The notes under the pieces are model-generated. The model saw only the letters and a program-made list of their open reading frames with translations, was not told where the DNA came from and ran no database searches. Shown here piece after piece: positions 39,688 to 52,652 of a stretch of 64,000 nucleotides of DNA. The translations under genes were made by a program, and so were the position numbers. Position 1 is the stretch's first letter; each line of letters begins with the position of its first letter. This DNA is from Paraphysomonas bandaiensis (lineage: Eukaryota > Chrysophyceae): contig CBFFRP010000322.1 of the NCBI GenBank assembly GCA_965644295.1, positions 1 through 64,000 on the forward strand. The letters are read 5' to 3'.

Positions 39688-42628
39688 TTACAATTGAGGG
39701 CTCCAACACATGACATTGCCATCGGCACCCGAGGTAAAGATATCACTGGTGACTGGACAAAACGAAGAGCACAATATTTTGTCTGTATGACCAACTAATG
39801 ATACTATTTTCACAAATTTAAAAGAATCGCTGGCAACTCGGCCGTGAGTAGCATCGCGATGTAGACTCCACACACTACCATTTCCATCAAACGAGGTCGT
39901 CAATGCGCAGAGCCCACCAAAAGGGGCTTCATTCCACAGAGCAACACTTCGCACGTCCGCACCATGTACAGAATACGAGCTTAGTAATCGCCTCTCTCTG
40001 GTGTCCAAAAGTGAGATAGACCCATTCGCATGGCCAACAATCGCCAATCCATCATCAGGAAGGGATTGGCATGAACATATGCCCTTACCGCCGAGGTCTA
40101 CACTCCATACAACTGACGCCGTACGAGTATCTTGAGCAAGTAGAAGTCCCTTGTCACAACCTGTTAAAATGGTATTTGGAGCCAGCCATGACACACCGTG
40201 GATGTGTGCCTGATGTGCTGTCATCTTTGTGCATGAGCCTATTGTTAAAAAAGTTTAAACATGGCGAGGGAGAGTTTTAAAAAACCTACCAGTCTGTACA
40301 TCCCAAACACGCAATCTACAATCTCCAGCACCTCCAGAGGCAAGATCACTTCCTTCACCGTAAGGTGAGAATCGAACGGATCGCACAGTGCCGTTGTGAT
40401 CTTTCAACGTACCAGCAACCCCATATGTCGAGTGTTGCGTTCTTCCTGTGCTTCTACTACAAGTGATTAGTCCAACACTGTATAGCAAAGATAACATGTC
40501 ATCACCTAATTATCCGAATTTGTCTATCATTTGATCCAGTGGCGAGAACTGCTGCATCCTTCGACCAGTCGCAGGTATATACGCTACATTTGTCGCCATG
40601 GTGGACCCCCTTTAGTTCACTCATTACTTCTACAGACTTGCTAGGCCTACTCATTCCCAATATACAAAGAGTGTTCGAGTTGCTGCCAATAGCAATACGA
40701 ACCTGTTGGCCCTTGACCTGTTCAATGCTGTCAGTAACAAGGCTATCATCCAATGGATCGTCTGAGGAAAAGGTAGCAACACAGCGAAGGGGGGTGGAAT
40801 CCCGTCTGATGCATACAGGACTGACATCGATACCACCTGGAGAAATCTCGCTCCAACGCACTGCGACACTTTTCTGTCGTCTGATTACAGCCGACTGTGG
40901 CGCTTCTCTAGAGTGTGATTGGTATGCCATCCTGTCATATCTGGTGGGGGCTGGTTTGTGATGGTGTTCTACTCTGTCTACTCTATGGGCACGATCAGTT
41001 ACATTGCTATGGCCTTCTCTTGTGCTCTGGCTGATTGTGGAGGCTGTTAGCCCTGCTGTCGACACAGTTTGCACTCCAGTTGCCAACGAGTTCGCACTAA
41101 ACACTGTGGTCTCGTCATGCTGCACTACCGCCTCTCGACCATCCTGTTCATCACGTTGCCCTGATAATCTACTATTCCCAGAGTCTCGTGAGTGCTGATT
41201 CGAATAGTTATGTCCCAAATGTTGTTCACGCGTATGCTGTACTACCGCCTCTCGACCATCCTGTTCATCACGTTGCCCTGATAATCTACTATTCCCAGAG
41301 TCTCGTGAGTGCTGATTCGAATAGTTATGTCCCAAATGTTGTTCACGCGTATGCTGTACTACCGCCTCTCGACCATCCTGTTCATCACGTTGCCCTGAGA
41401 ATTTACTATTCCCAGAGTCTCGTGAGTGCTGATTCGAGTTGCCATATCCCAAATGTTGTTCGTGAACTTCAAGGTTTCTTCTCTTGTCAGGGGATCTTCC
41501 AACATCGGTAGTCCACTTCAAGGGTGGTTTCGTTGCAGACACGGCGTCAGTTTTAGAATGATTTCTACATTCAACGCCCTTCCCACTATCCGATGCACAG
41601 CGATCGCTACACGATTGGTTATTAGGTTTACTCTTCAAAATCGTCAATCTGGGAAGGTTGCTGGGCATTCCTCGAGGGATGTCAGGATATAACAATCCGA
41701 CCTCATCTACAGCTACTTTTATTGGAGCCGTTGGATAACTACTCTGAGAAGGCTTTGCACGATTTACGCAACACTCCAACCCCAATGCAATCATTTCCTC
41801 TAGGCCATGTGTCGGGTAGTTAGACGAAGCGCAATATTCAGGTAGCACATCCTTCAGCAGATCTAATATAGCATCAACACATTCGAAGCGACCTCGTGTC
41901 ACTGTCCATTCCGAATAGTCCGGGCTCTCCGAGAGAGACGAGAAAGTAAGGCAGTTGCAAAGCTTATTAAACTCCTATGTATAAACATATTCGTGACCTC
42001 ATACGAGGACACTGAATAAACTATATCGTACCACTTGAGAACACAAATCTTCTAACGACTTGAGGACTTCCATAACTCTATCCATTACGACTTCGTCATT
42101 AGTGTCAGTGAATCCTCCCTCCGATAATTGTCGAAGTGGTCGCCAAGGAGTGACATCAATATGAGTATCCTTCGCTCCCTGCCAGCACAATGCTTCTAAA
42201 TATTGCTGCTTTCGGATCTCAAATGTGACCTGTATGCATATCACCATCACACCATACTATGAATGTTGCATAGAATGTACACCAATATATTACCTTATCG
42301 AAGTTTGAGACATACCTCTTGAGAGGACTCACATAAGCACATACGTCATCCCATCTGCATATGTATGAAACACAAATCTCCTCAATCGACTGCACAATAT
42401 ACACACTCACCTGCCACTGAGTATAAGCTGCTGCAGACACAGGGCCGCATCTCCTCTCTCCACCTCCGCCTGTCCTGTCTCCAGAGAAAACATGCAGAGG
42501 GTGTCGAAGAGGGCGTGTCTTCTCATGTGTTCCTATGATCCATCTGCAGTTATACATGTGTGTGTATGTGTGTGTATGTGTACCATGATGAGGCTGTTCA
42601 GTGACCGTTCATCCAACTCGAACTCCAT
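39688..42628 (-). CDS. WDR47: WDR47-like LisH-CTLH-WD40 protein
   Basis: Seven minus-strand exons: 42628-42584, 42532-42411, 42354-42294, 42229-42032, 41974-40506, 40456-40290 and 40238-39688, coding 870 aa (human WDR47 is of similar size). Residues 1-60 form a LisH (LNSLIMEHMRRHALFDTLC), and the next 80 a CTLH domain (RWDDVCAYVSPL, FEIRKQQYLEALC). A long disordered middle holds three near-identical 39-residue repeats. The C-terminal third has WD40 blades with typical closes (LRVWD, LLAQD, VMCWS). WDR47/nemitin acts on microtubules through CAMSAP proteins; that role is inferred by orthology only. Confidence 0.8.
41121..41470 (-). repeat. three 117-bp tandem coding repeats in the WDR47-like gene
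   Basis: The unit GACTCTGGGAATAGTAGATT (minus strand) and its surroundings recur with a 117-bp period, encoding 39 residues (HTREQHLGHNYSNQHSRDSG...). Two copies are almost identical and the third has a handful of changes, which suggests recent expansion. Confidence 0.95.
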
Positions 42629-43376
42629 TATGTAATACGCCTGCGCCTGTTAGATGGGATGGTCTTAGTGGAGGGCTGTAAAGGGCACTCTACCACACCC
42701 AGTAAGCTGCACTATGATACTTTGATATAATATGAGCAGAGGGTTACAGTCTACAGGCACAAGAGCAGGGTGGGGATGTCGTACTGCTGTACTGTACACA
42801 CTGTACAGCAGTACATACTGTATATGTATGTGTATCTAGAGCAGAGGATCTTATTGCAGTACTTTCTATTCACTGGAAATCAGCTATTTATATGTATATA
42901 AACAGCAGTAAACCTCTAGTTTTTTTGTATTAAACGCGGTTTTGCCCAATTACTGCTGATCCAGTGGCATCCTTGATACATGCTGCTGTACATCCTAGAG
43001 CCATATATGCATATATATATATGGACTGCAGGCAAGCTTATATATGCATATAGCATATGAGTGGCACCACATACGGTATCTTGCTAGCTAAGATGATCAA
43101 AATCAATAACGTTAGACACGAATTTCATGACAGTCACAGTAATTCAGAGTCATATATAAGGAGAGACTGTGTGAGGGGTTGGACAGCTGTGTCAGTAGCT
43201 CATTGCTGTTATCTCTTCAGATACACAAACGCTTTGAACTGATAATTCAATCCCATAGAAGCCTCGACTGGATTATACGTCTATGAGTGGGAGGTTGTAT
43301 ATATATATACTAATTATCATATTTACAGTCCACAAGCATATTCACATCAAAGAATCCATAACACTCAATAGTGCAA
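42629..43376. other. spacer between WDR47-like and channel genes
   Basis: About 750 bp, presumably holding the WDR47-like promoter and the channel's 3' end. TATATA words are frequent. No further gene seen. Confidence 0.4.
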
Positions 43377-46300
43377 CTAAAGATCATCAGAATTCCCCAT
43401 GGTACTCAGAACAGAGTCAAAAGTTCCACTGCTGTACGTGCTTCTATCATGAATCTGTGATATGACACTATCATTACTACCACTGTCAACGCTTACAATA
43501 TGTTGGCCCCTTGATATACGTGCTAATAGCCTTTCTCGAGCTCTAATCGCATCACTTACTTCTTGGGTTGTAAAGTGTCCACGCGATGTGTCATAAGCAC
43601 TAATAACATAAAGTTTGCTCTTCGTCGCAGGCGAAGATACAGATTGACTGAGTGATTGATGCGATGAGTCATCCGAAGATTTGACCAGAGTCTCCATAAA
43701 TAGAGAAATTCTGTCAGGGAGCGAAAAACGTGAGCTCGAATACTGATCGTCTCTGTATGCTGTCGACGTCCCCTGTTTATCTACGTCCTCCATGGAGGCG
43801 TCATTGGATTGATGAGGCTGCCATGCCATTGATCGGGAAGATTCGTCGTTAGAAGTTTGGGATTCCAGCTCCGCTACATATCCCGATATAAATATAGATG
43901 TCACAGTTTGCATGAAAAGAAGCACGCCAATGAAGTACCAGAGCACAAAGAATATCCTCATGTGCAATTGTGTAACTGATGTCATTCCTTCGGACACCAC
44001 ATCCCACCCGCTAACATGTAGGAGACTCGTCAGGGTGACATAGGCGGACGGAACGGTATTAAAATTAAGATCGTAGTAGTTATTTTTTCCATAATCAGTA
44101 TCTTGAAGAGCCTAAATCATATTATTAGTCGTTCTGTCGCAATATCTGTCTCAAATGTCCACCAAATTTACGCAAACATAAAGCACAGATCAATATACGA
44201 AAGATCAAACTTCTTACCTCATACTGACTTCGATTCTCATCACGGTTCACCAATCCTCCAAATAAAGACACACCAACGAGTGCAAATACGTGCATGATAC
44301 ACACAAAAGTAACTACCAGTGCTCCAAGTGATTTCGAAATTCGAGTCGTCGTTCTAATAGCAAAGGAAAAGTTGGAAGATGGATACAAGTAGTCAATGTT
44401 TCTAATCACCAATAAAATTCGGATCAACGAAATTATGCTATGTATTCATTACTTACGATTAACAAAATAAAATACTTATATACCTGGTCCACAAATGCGC
44501 CGTTTTGTAGGGTTTAGCTACACCCCCTTGTAGTTGTGCAGGGTTGTCGACGTATATTAGCATTACCCACAGGAACATTACAACTGCGATGCAGATGTTG
44601 AACCATCCCCATGGTCTTGAAATCAAACGTGTGGGTCCCAATAATACCAAAAGAAAGGCAATATCAGAAACCATGATGACAGCCATAATGGCTTTAATCC
44701 AATCTGTCTCGGCATTTGCGGAATATATCGATGGGTTGATACACAAGCACAAGCCACCAAGAAAGCACAAAACTCCATCCACAGTAGCATTATACGCTGG
44801 TGACGATGCTATATTGAATAATATTTTAAATTCAGCACTTTGAAATACACGCGGAAATCTTTCTAGATAATGACCTTGTACCTATACATGTAACAGGTTA
44901 TCACAATGTCAAACAACAGAAAACATTGCATACCCGCTCTTCAACTAATATTTGTGTAAGATGCAGTATCCACTTAAACTGCTCTTCGTATATACGTCCA
45001 TTGCTCCTAACATCTAACCCTGCGGCAAGAACTGCAATCTCATCATCACTCGGAATTTTATAATATACTTGGCGAAACTCTGGGTAATAGAAATACAGCT
45101 CGTGAAGCAAGTCTCGGACTTGATTACACGACAAATATCCACGACCGACTACATCCATAGTGGAAAAAGCAAGTTTGATATTGTTCTCCCGATTAGACTG
45201 TTTTCTACTGTTTATAGTTTGCATACCGTGTTCATATTCAGCCATAACAATTGCCAAAACAAGATTCAACATTAAAACACTTCCAGCGGACAAATACCCA
45301 AAAAAGTATATGAAAGAACTGCGGTTAACTGAATAGTAAGGTATAATTTGATTTGGTAACCCTGCTGTTGTTATTGATACGAAAACATTCCACGTAGTGT
45401 GGTAATAAGTATCAAAAAAATGAGTTTGCTCCCTGTCAACTTTGTATTCGTCGAACTCGCAGACGACGTAGCCAACTGTTGATGCAACAACTACCAACAC
45501 CATCAGAAAAAGAAGACTAAGTCCATACCTAAATATGTATATTAATGTAAATATCACATTTTGAGCATGGTGTTGACAACCTTGGAAGTGCTTGCATCAG
45601 TACTCTGAGATTCGAGGCACTTTCGTAGTCAAACCATATTATGTACACGACGCTCAGCCAGGCAGATGGTCGAGATAATTGTGATATTCTACTCACTGAG
45701 CCGTTTCCAAACGAATAAATAACAGAAATACACTCAATTATATTGATGATTATCAAGAGAACTCTTACAACCCGCTTTGTGCTGATGTTATGGAAGTATT
45801 GGTTACTCGACAAAAAGGATAGTGTCTGACTGCAAAGCTCGAATGCACGGTATCTGGACAGAGTGTGGAAGTCATTGGCATCGCCTGCTGTAGACTCTTT
45901 GGTGAGGCGTTCAGACATGTATTTCACCTCTAAAACCAAGCCAATTGTAATCACTACAATACAGATGAGTGCAAAATCAGCGGAAGCACGGGCTGACAAT
46001 AAAGTGAAATTCGCCATAGGGTAGATATTTCTATTGTCATAGTCCGCCGGAGGATCATCGACAATCCACACTGGCTTCGATATAAATGATAAAATGAGTA
46101 GTCCCCAAGCAGCAGATTGAAACGCACCGGCAAACTACACAATACAACAGTCTGGTTATCAATCAAGTAGCAGTATCACATTCTATTTATTTGACACTAA
46201 TATCAGGGCCTTACCCTGTGTCTAATTTGAAAGCAAGAATGAGCCGTGGTTGTAAAAAACTCATGGCGCCCTCTTCCACGCCTAGCAGCATGAAGGAGGG

Positions 46301-49300
46301 CGGCTGCACTCATGACAACAGTTATTTTGCTCTCATCCTGGCGTTTACGGAATAAAAAAAATACAAACAATTGTTTGATATATTACCTCACCATCGACGT
46401 GCGTTTCTGTTCTACTACACCAGCTACTATCATCATGCTGTTGTACAGAAGAGTCTATAGCCGACGGCACCCGCTTTCTATCAGCTGATTCATCTCCACT
46501 ACTTTCATGTACTGAAGGACATAAACCAGGAGCTGCAGTCATCATAGTGGCATCTCTCATGTAACCATCGTTGTTACCATGCGCTGTCAATCGACAGGAA
46601 TTAGCGCGCCGTTTCTGCACACCTACTACACCATCAATCGTTTCTGACGATGGAGAGGCCCATACCTGAGAATTGTAACTCGCTGACAGCTCGTATACTC
46701 TCCCCTTCCCACAGAAGAGAACTACGGTGTAACCAGTCCGATACTCCGTCCTGATATTCGCCGGTATTCAGTTGTCCTTGATCACAGATCTTCGATTCAA
46801 CGGACAGACTTCCGCCTAATGGATTCACATTTTCTGATAAAATTGATTCGTCATATACACTCATATCTTGCGATTTTCGGGTAACCCAAAACGATATAAC
46901 AGAAGTCAGTAACGAGGCAGTCAAAAGATTTAGGAAAAGGATAACTCCGCACGAATACCAAGCACTGACGAATATTTTTACCAGTGCAGGGTCACCGCAT
47001 GATATCAATCCATCAGCAATAATATGCATGTTGCTGACTAACAACAGAGTATACAATGTGCCCATCGATGAAAAAAAATCGTTGAAATTTAATGGGTAAT
47101 AATCATTTTTTCCGTATGATGATTGAGATATGGATGGGTAAGTTGTCGTGCCCTCACTTTGTACTAAGCCTCCAAACAACTACGTACCCAATCAACACTG
47201 AATAACACTTACTCGGCATCAATACTACCTTCATGCCTACTATTGCAAACCCGACTCCAATTATTAACAAAAGAAGTGTTGTAAAAAGAACGTCGGCCGC
47301 ACCTGCAGTATTTATTATACGAACGGAAATAAAGTAATATCCATTACCTAGTATGCAATATCGTACTGCAATTTTTAATCGTCTCTTTCGCAACCTCATC
47401 GCATTCAACGACATCACATTTCTGGGTAACACCAATGCTCGGAGAACAAGCATACACTGAAACAGGACTATTTCGTAACATCTCTTGAAAGCCGAATTGG
47501 ATTCGTCATCCGTTTCGGCAGACCCGTATCGGCTCTCGTGCTGCAGCAGTTCCCTGAAAGACGAATCATGCAGATATCTTCCCGTGACGTAGTACACGAA
47601 AACAGAAGAAACCTGTATAACCATAATTACATGTACACAGAATGTGCTAAAACAAGGCACTTCCTACCATGCCAATAGCAACGAAAATATCAAGTGTACT
47701 CCCATAGCTTTTAATCATGCTGAAAGAGATTAGTCAGTAAATTTAGATATAGATGATTACCTTCTCCAACCTCTGCATACCAACCGCACAGCGGTTTCAA
47801 GGAGTGCAAAGGCAGTAATACATAGCATGAAAACTTTACCAGGATAAAATAAAAAGCATATCATAAAGAAAAAGAAAATTAGGTCGGTGACAAAGTTGAA
47901 CCTCTTAGATATTACTAAATTATGTGCAACCAGACATTGCCTTGACCATTCAGGCCACAACGATGCCCACTTTAACACACACGCCGAAGGAAATTTTGAC
48001 TCCATAGAAAGATATCTGGTGGCCAGCCAGCACTGTCGCCACTCCTCATTGAAGTAAATTGGGTATGATGTGCAGGATTGAGTTTCTCTATCGCTTTCCG
48101 AAATTGCTGGCTCAGCAATTTCATTGTCATATTTGCTCAAGCAGGCCAAGTCTACTAAATGTGTGTCCGCTTTGAAAACAATAGTCAAGAAAAATTGCTG
48201 AAACATGGCTAGCGGTATGATGCAGTCCTGATTCTCAACTGATGGTACAACTGACTGAAGAGTAGATTTGTTGCGAATTAATCTACCCAACCCATTGGGA
48301 GTTACAGGCAATGCCCCCGAGCACAACATCTTTACCAGGGATATCACAGGCATATATACAGGCACATCGTAAAGATCTCGCCAGTCCTCAGATACAAAAT
48401 CAGATGGCGTAGTATCAGCAGAAAGAGATGATATTCCATGGGCTCTATTATAGCTACATTCAAGTACTGCTAACAATAAATTTACGTCAGAATTGAAGTC
48501 GTAATCATTTTTATGACGTGGTCTCCTTAGCCCTCTGATATCGCCAATTCGCGAGGAATATACATGAAGAAGTTTCCGAAAGCATACACCAGGAATTCCA
48601 GCAGCTTGACCTGAGCCTGTGGAAGAGCTGTTGGCGTCAGAGATAATTCGGTATGCGGCATTAATATTTCGAACTGCTAACTCTACAACTCGATGGCGGG
48701 ATGCCTGCTGTTGCTTCCTGCGATCACATTTCCGACTCAACAAAATCGTAAAAATACACTACACTTTTAAAAACTAACCTAAAGTGTGCAAAAACTAATG
48801 CAGATGCAATGTTAAGCATTCCAAAGGAGCATACCAACACGAATGAGAAGAAAAATATGAAATAAAGCTGAGATTCCTGTGCAGAAGTGTATAAGCATAT
48901 CATATGATCTCGGTATTACTCAAAACGAACAGTTTATCTACGCCACAGTAACCTAGACGTCTCATAGACACTATTTCAGTATAACACACTACTTCACGAC
49001 ATGGCGTGAGTTCATGCAAATAGAGGTCAATATCCAAGAAAGTGATACTTGAATTAGTAATACTGTCAAGTACCTGGTAGGCAGAAACTAGGGGATCTGG
49101 CCAATCGGCGGCATTCATGACCGTTAGAAGCGTCCAGAGCCCATCTTGTAAAGAAGAAAAGTACCGGTGGCTAGTTTTGCTGGCAGGATCGAATAACTGG
49201 AGTGCTATGAATATATCAGTAAAATGAGAATGCCAAGAAGCTCATATCTATTAGCATCATAAAAGAACAGAGTGACTTACCTAAAACAGAATAGAACAAA

Positions 49301-50135
49301 AGGGCAAGAGCAAGAAGTTTCATGAGAGTTATAAAGCGTAGAAGGGTGGCGAAAGTTATACGTATCATTCCATGAAAGTGCTTTTCTATCAGGAGTACAA
49401 AAATGCATCCTAGAGGAGAGAACGTGCTCAGAGAGCTACCAAGAATACTATATTTTACGGATGGAATGAGTAAAGCGCAGGATCGTATAATCAACTCGAC
49501 GAGCTTCAAGATAAACACAACGATGTAAATATACAGCGACCATCGGGCGTCCATTCTTTCGGGACTATTCATGAAACTCCAAGCATACTTCTTGCAACTC
49601 CCATCGTTGCCGCTTTCAATAGGTAAATACACAATTAGCTCAAACCCAGCTTCGAGAAACAAAGCAAGACCAAGAAAAAACATCACCACAGCAAACAAGG
49701 CAATGTTAATTTCTTCGCTCATATATGATAAATCGGACATTGGAAACCTATTGTACAAATTATCATTTAAAAAAAATTCAAGTGATCACACCTATCAGTA
49801 TCATTCCATCCCCGGTGGTGGTAAGTCCAATAAGGTTTCTGAAAAGCTTCTACCAGTACCATCCCCCATGCCGCTAACCGAAACACGTACTGATACTGTA
49901 CGACACAACATACATACCGTTAAACAGCACTCTATGGAGTAGCGATGTACCCTTATTCTCTTCTCATGGCAGTCTCGTTGAAAGGTGTTAGTGAAGACAA
50001 CCCCCAGACCATCCCCTGCGAGTATAGTGGATCATGTCATAGCATATGTATGTGTATATATGGAGGGCTCGTACCATCCACAGCCTGACGAAGTAACGGC
50101 ACTGCCTTCTCGTAGCAACTGAGCGTATCGGTCAT
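43377..50135 (-). CDS. four-domain cation channel made of two fused two-pore-channel (TPC) units
   Basis: Seventeen minus-strand exons: 50135-50075, 50015-49918, 49895-49792, 49747-49281, 49204-49074, 48876-48779, 48717-47761, 47719-47668, 47612-47229, 47179-46666, 46622-46387, 46337-46215, 46134-45581, 45528-44934, 44881-44484, 44437-44218 and 44111-43377. Phases agree and give 1908 aa. Each half has a TPC-type N-terminus, an S1 ending in KPYW or KPVW, two six-span domains and TPC-like pore helices (LTVMNAADWPDPL, LLLVSNMHIIADG, SITTAGLPNQIIP, LLHVSGWDVVSEG). The linker of the second half holds two degenerate EF-hand loops (DVVGRGYLSCNQ, DVRSNGRIYEEQ). TPCs are endolysosomal Na+/Ca2+ channels. 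If the 43-nt intron at 46623-46665 is not removed, unit one stops at 46634 and there are two tandem genes. Confidence 0.75.
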
Positions 50136-50316
50136 GGAGTTGTAGGGTCAGGAAACATGATATGATGGCTTGTAATGGGCAAAAGATCACGTGGCTGCAC
50201 TATCATGATACAAACACACAGATATATACACACAGACACCCGCCTAATGAAGATTATTGGAAAAAACTTGATACCATGTACAGTATAGAGGTACCGTACA
50301 TAGGTACACACATCAA

Positions 50317-50400
50317 TGTATGTATGTATGTATGTATGTATGTATGTATGTATGTATGTATGTATGTATGTATGTATGTATGTATGTATGTATGTATGTA
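50317..50400. repeat. (TATG)n array, left half
   Basis: About 84 bp of TATG units ending at the left terminus of the pogo-like element. It begins 181 bp upstream of the channel start codon. The same array resumes at 52197. Confidence 0.98.
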
Positions 50401-52196
50401 CAGTCAGTTCTCGATATCGTCAATGGATTGTACCATAGGGTTACAATTTCCAATAACGGACATTTTTACCATAAAAAAACCGGGTTTTATTTTTAAAAAA
50501 ACCAGGTTTATTTATAAAAAGCCAGTTTTTGTTTAAAAATTCAGATATTTTGCATAAAACTCAGTTTTTGGATATTAAAACCACGGTTTTATACTAAAAA
50601 ACCCTAAGTCTATGGTAAAAATTCTATATATCACAATTGAATTTAGCAGGATACTGTGTTTAAGGCTGAAAAACTTTCTATTACGGCACTACAGATTAAT
50701 TATGTGGAAAGCCTTGTTATTACATGATAAAAATGCGTTGTCTTAACGACACAGGACAGCTGTATAACATAGTTACTACATAACGCTGCTATGTAGAATT
50801 AGATCTCTGCACCGAGTAAAAGTGCTGTATTGTTCGTTGTGACGAAGACCTTTTGCGCTTCTCTAAGTAACGTTTAGTAACTTCAGAAGCGGCCTTAACA
50901 AACGTGTGGTGCAAAGCATCAGCATCCTCATCACTACTTCCCATAGTAAAGTCATATACAACACGCATGGCATCATTGAATTGATTCAAAGTTACCTTAG
51001 ATGAAGTTGCAGGGTCAATATTTGTATCAGTTTGACAATGATCATCCACCATCGGTATTTGCGGAGAAATAGAAAAAGATTCGAATCGCTCCATGGCTTC
51101 CTCAATTTCAGTTTCGACAACCAATGGATCATTTTCCACATTACACCATAATTCCACTGCGCTTGCTCGCTGTTCGGAAGTAAATGAACTCATCTCAGTA
51201 ATTCCTGAAACTATATCAGGCACAGCGGAAAGCTCCCTAACTTTGATACACAGAGTTGACATTAGGTTGCACATTGAAGCGAGATCGTCGTCAGATATCT
51301 TATATATATTTCTATCCGCTGAGCCATATTCAGTAATCAGTTGCTGCTGCATTGGTAGTGGCAAACAATTCGCTTTACGCCAGCATCTTCCAATTGCTAA
51401 GTTACTGCAATACCGTTCACCTTTCCATACATCATCCAGTATATTCATACAGTCAAGGATATGTGGAATTAAACCATACATGATTCCTTTGCAACCTCTC
51501 CGCGCTGTTGGTATGGCCAATTTAACACTTTCATATTGCTCGACATCATCAAAAACAGAAAGCAGTTTGTGCAAGAGACTGTATTTATATCCTACTTTTA
51601 TGGAAGCGATTATTCCCATGTCCATTGGCTGATGACGCGAAGTCAGCCTTGGCGGGAAACACACTAATTTATTGTACGAAGGGTACAACTGTTCGTCAAT
51701 GCCGACATGTGACGAGCAGTTGTCAAGCAATATAATACACTTAAGTGATCCAAATCGTCGTCTGTACCAAGGATCAAATACCGAATTGATCCACCATATA
51801 GTAATATTTCTATTCTTTCCATATAGTATAGTATAGTTTATATTCTTTCACGAAGTTACATTTCTGCACATCCGAGAAAGTACTCAAAGATTTCTTGCGC
51901 TTGGTACCGATGCTGCATTCAACTGACATCGTTACGTACAACAATGTGAGTATATATTACGAATGTGTTCATGATACTCTCTCTGTTGCATACTCTCTGC
52001 ACATACAGGCAGCAGTATATTGCTAACTTCTATAATCACTTTTACAAAAGTCACGCAAAATAGGGGATTTTTATTAAAAAACTGTAGTTTTATATAAAAT
52101 CGGGGGTTTTATCTTAAAAACCCTGTACCAAGCCTATTTCATTTCCCATAACGGACATTTTTACCATACCTCATTGACGATATCGAGAACTGACTG
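50401..52196. mobile_element. pogo/Tigger-like (Tc1/mariner superfamily) DNA transposon, 1796 bp, internally deleted
   Basis: The two ends are perfect inverted repeats for 25 bp (CAGTCAGTTCTCGATATCGT...), flanked by TA on both sides, the target-site duplication of Tc1/mariner elements. Sub-terminal runs of AAAACC/GGTTTT-type words occur at both ends. A block reading ATAACGGACATTTTTACCAT is present near both ends in the same orientation. The element sits inside a TATG array and carries a damaged transposase on the minus strand. Confidence 0.92.
50789..51929 (-). pseudogene. pogo-like DDE transposase, internally deleted
   Basis: The minus-strand frame 51730-50789 encodes the C-terminal part of a DDE_1 (pogo/Tigger/jerky) transposase. 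LLDNCSSHVG carries the second catalytic Asp, and TSRHQPMDMGIIASIK the third with its usual context. In a different frame, 51929-51840 encodes a start resembling the CENP-B-type DNA-binding N-terminus (KRKKSLSTFSDV, NFVKEYK). The rest of the DNA-binding region and the first catalytic Asp are missing between them, at a CTATACTATA repeat near 51830. The protein cannot be functional; the copy could be moved only in trans. Confidence 0.85.
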
Positions 52197-52475
52197 TATG
52201 TATGTATGTATGTATGTATGTATGTATGTATGTATGTATGTATGTATGCATGTATGTATGTATGTATGTATGTATGTATGTATGTATGTATGTATGTATG
52301 TATGTATGTATGTATGTATGTATGTATGTATGTATGTATGTATGTATGTATGTATGTATGTATGTATGTATGTATGTATGTATGTATGTATGTATGTATG
52401 TATGTATGTATGTATGTATGTATGTATGTATGTATGTATGTATGTATGTATGTATGTATGTATGTATGTATGTAT
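52197..52475. repeat. (TATG)n array, right half
   Basis: About 280 bp of TATG units with one TGCA variant near 52250. It continues the array interrupted by the transposon and ends 178 bp before the start of the next gene. Confidence 0.99.
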
Positions 52476-52652
52476 GGGTCAGAGGTTGGTGTGTGTGTCG
52501 GTTTTAGTTGTGTTAAGGGGTGCTTGTGTTGTAGAGTGTGTGTAGAGGTCTGTCGTTAAGGTTGAGTTGCTGGTGTGCTTACTGTCACATCTGTTTGAGC
52601 AGCTGCTGTAGCTGTAATTTATAAACCAGATATCGCCTATATATAATCCAGT

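Noticed and set aside
48900-49118. Coding extension of the channel pore exon to the TGA at 48900
   Set aside because: TPC pores run directly from the pore helix into S6, and joining 49074 to 48876 restores that. The frame is kept only as a possible isoform.
52174-52559. MYVC-repeat frames of 100-120 codons
   Set aside because: Same cause: a stop-free TATG array.
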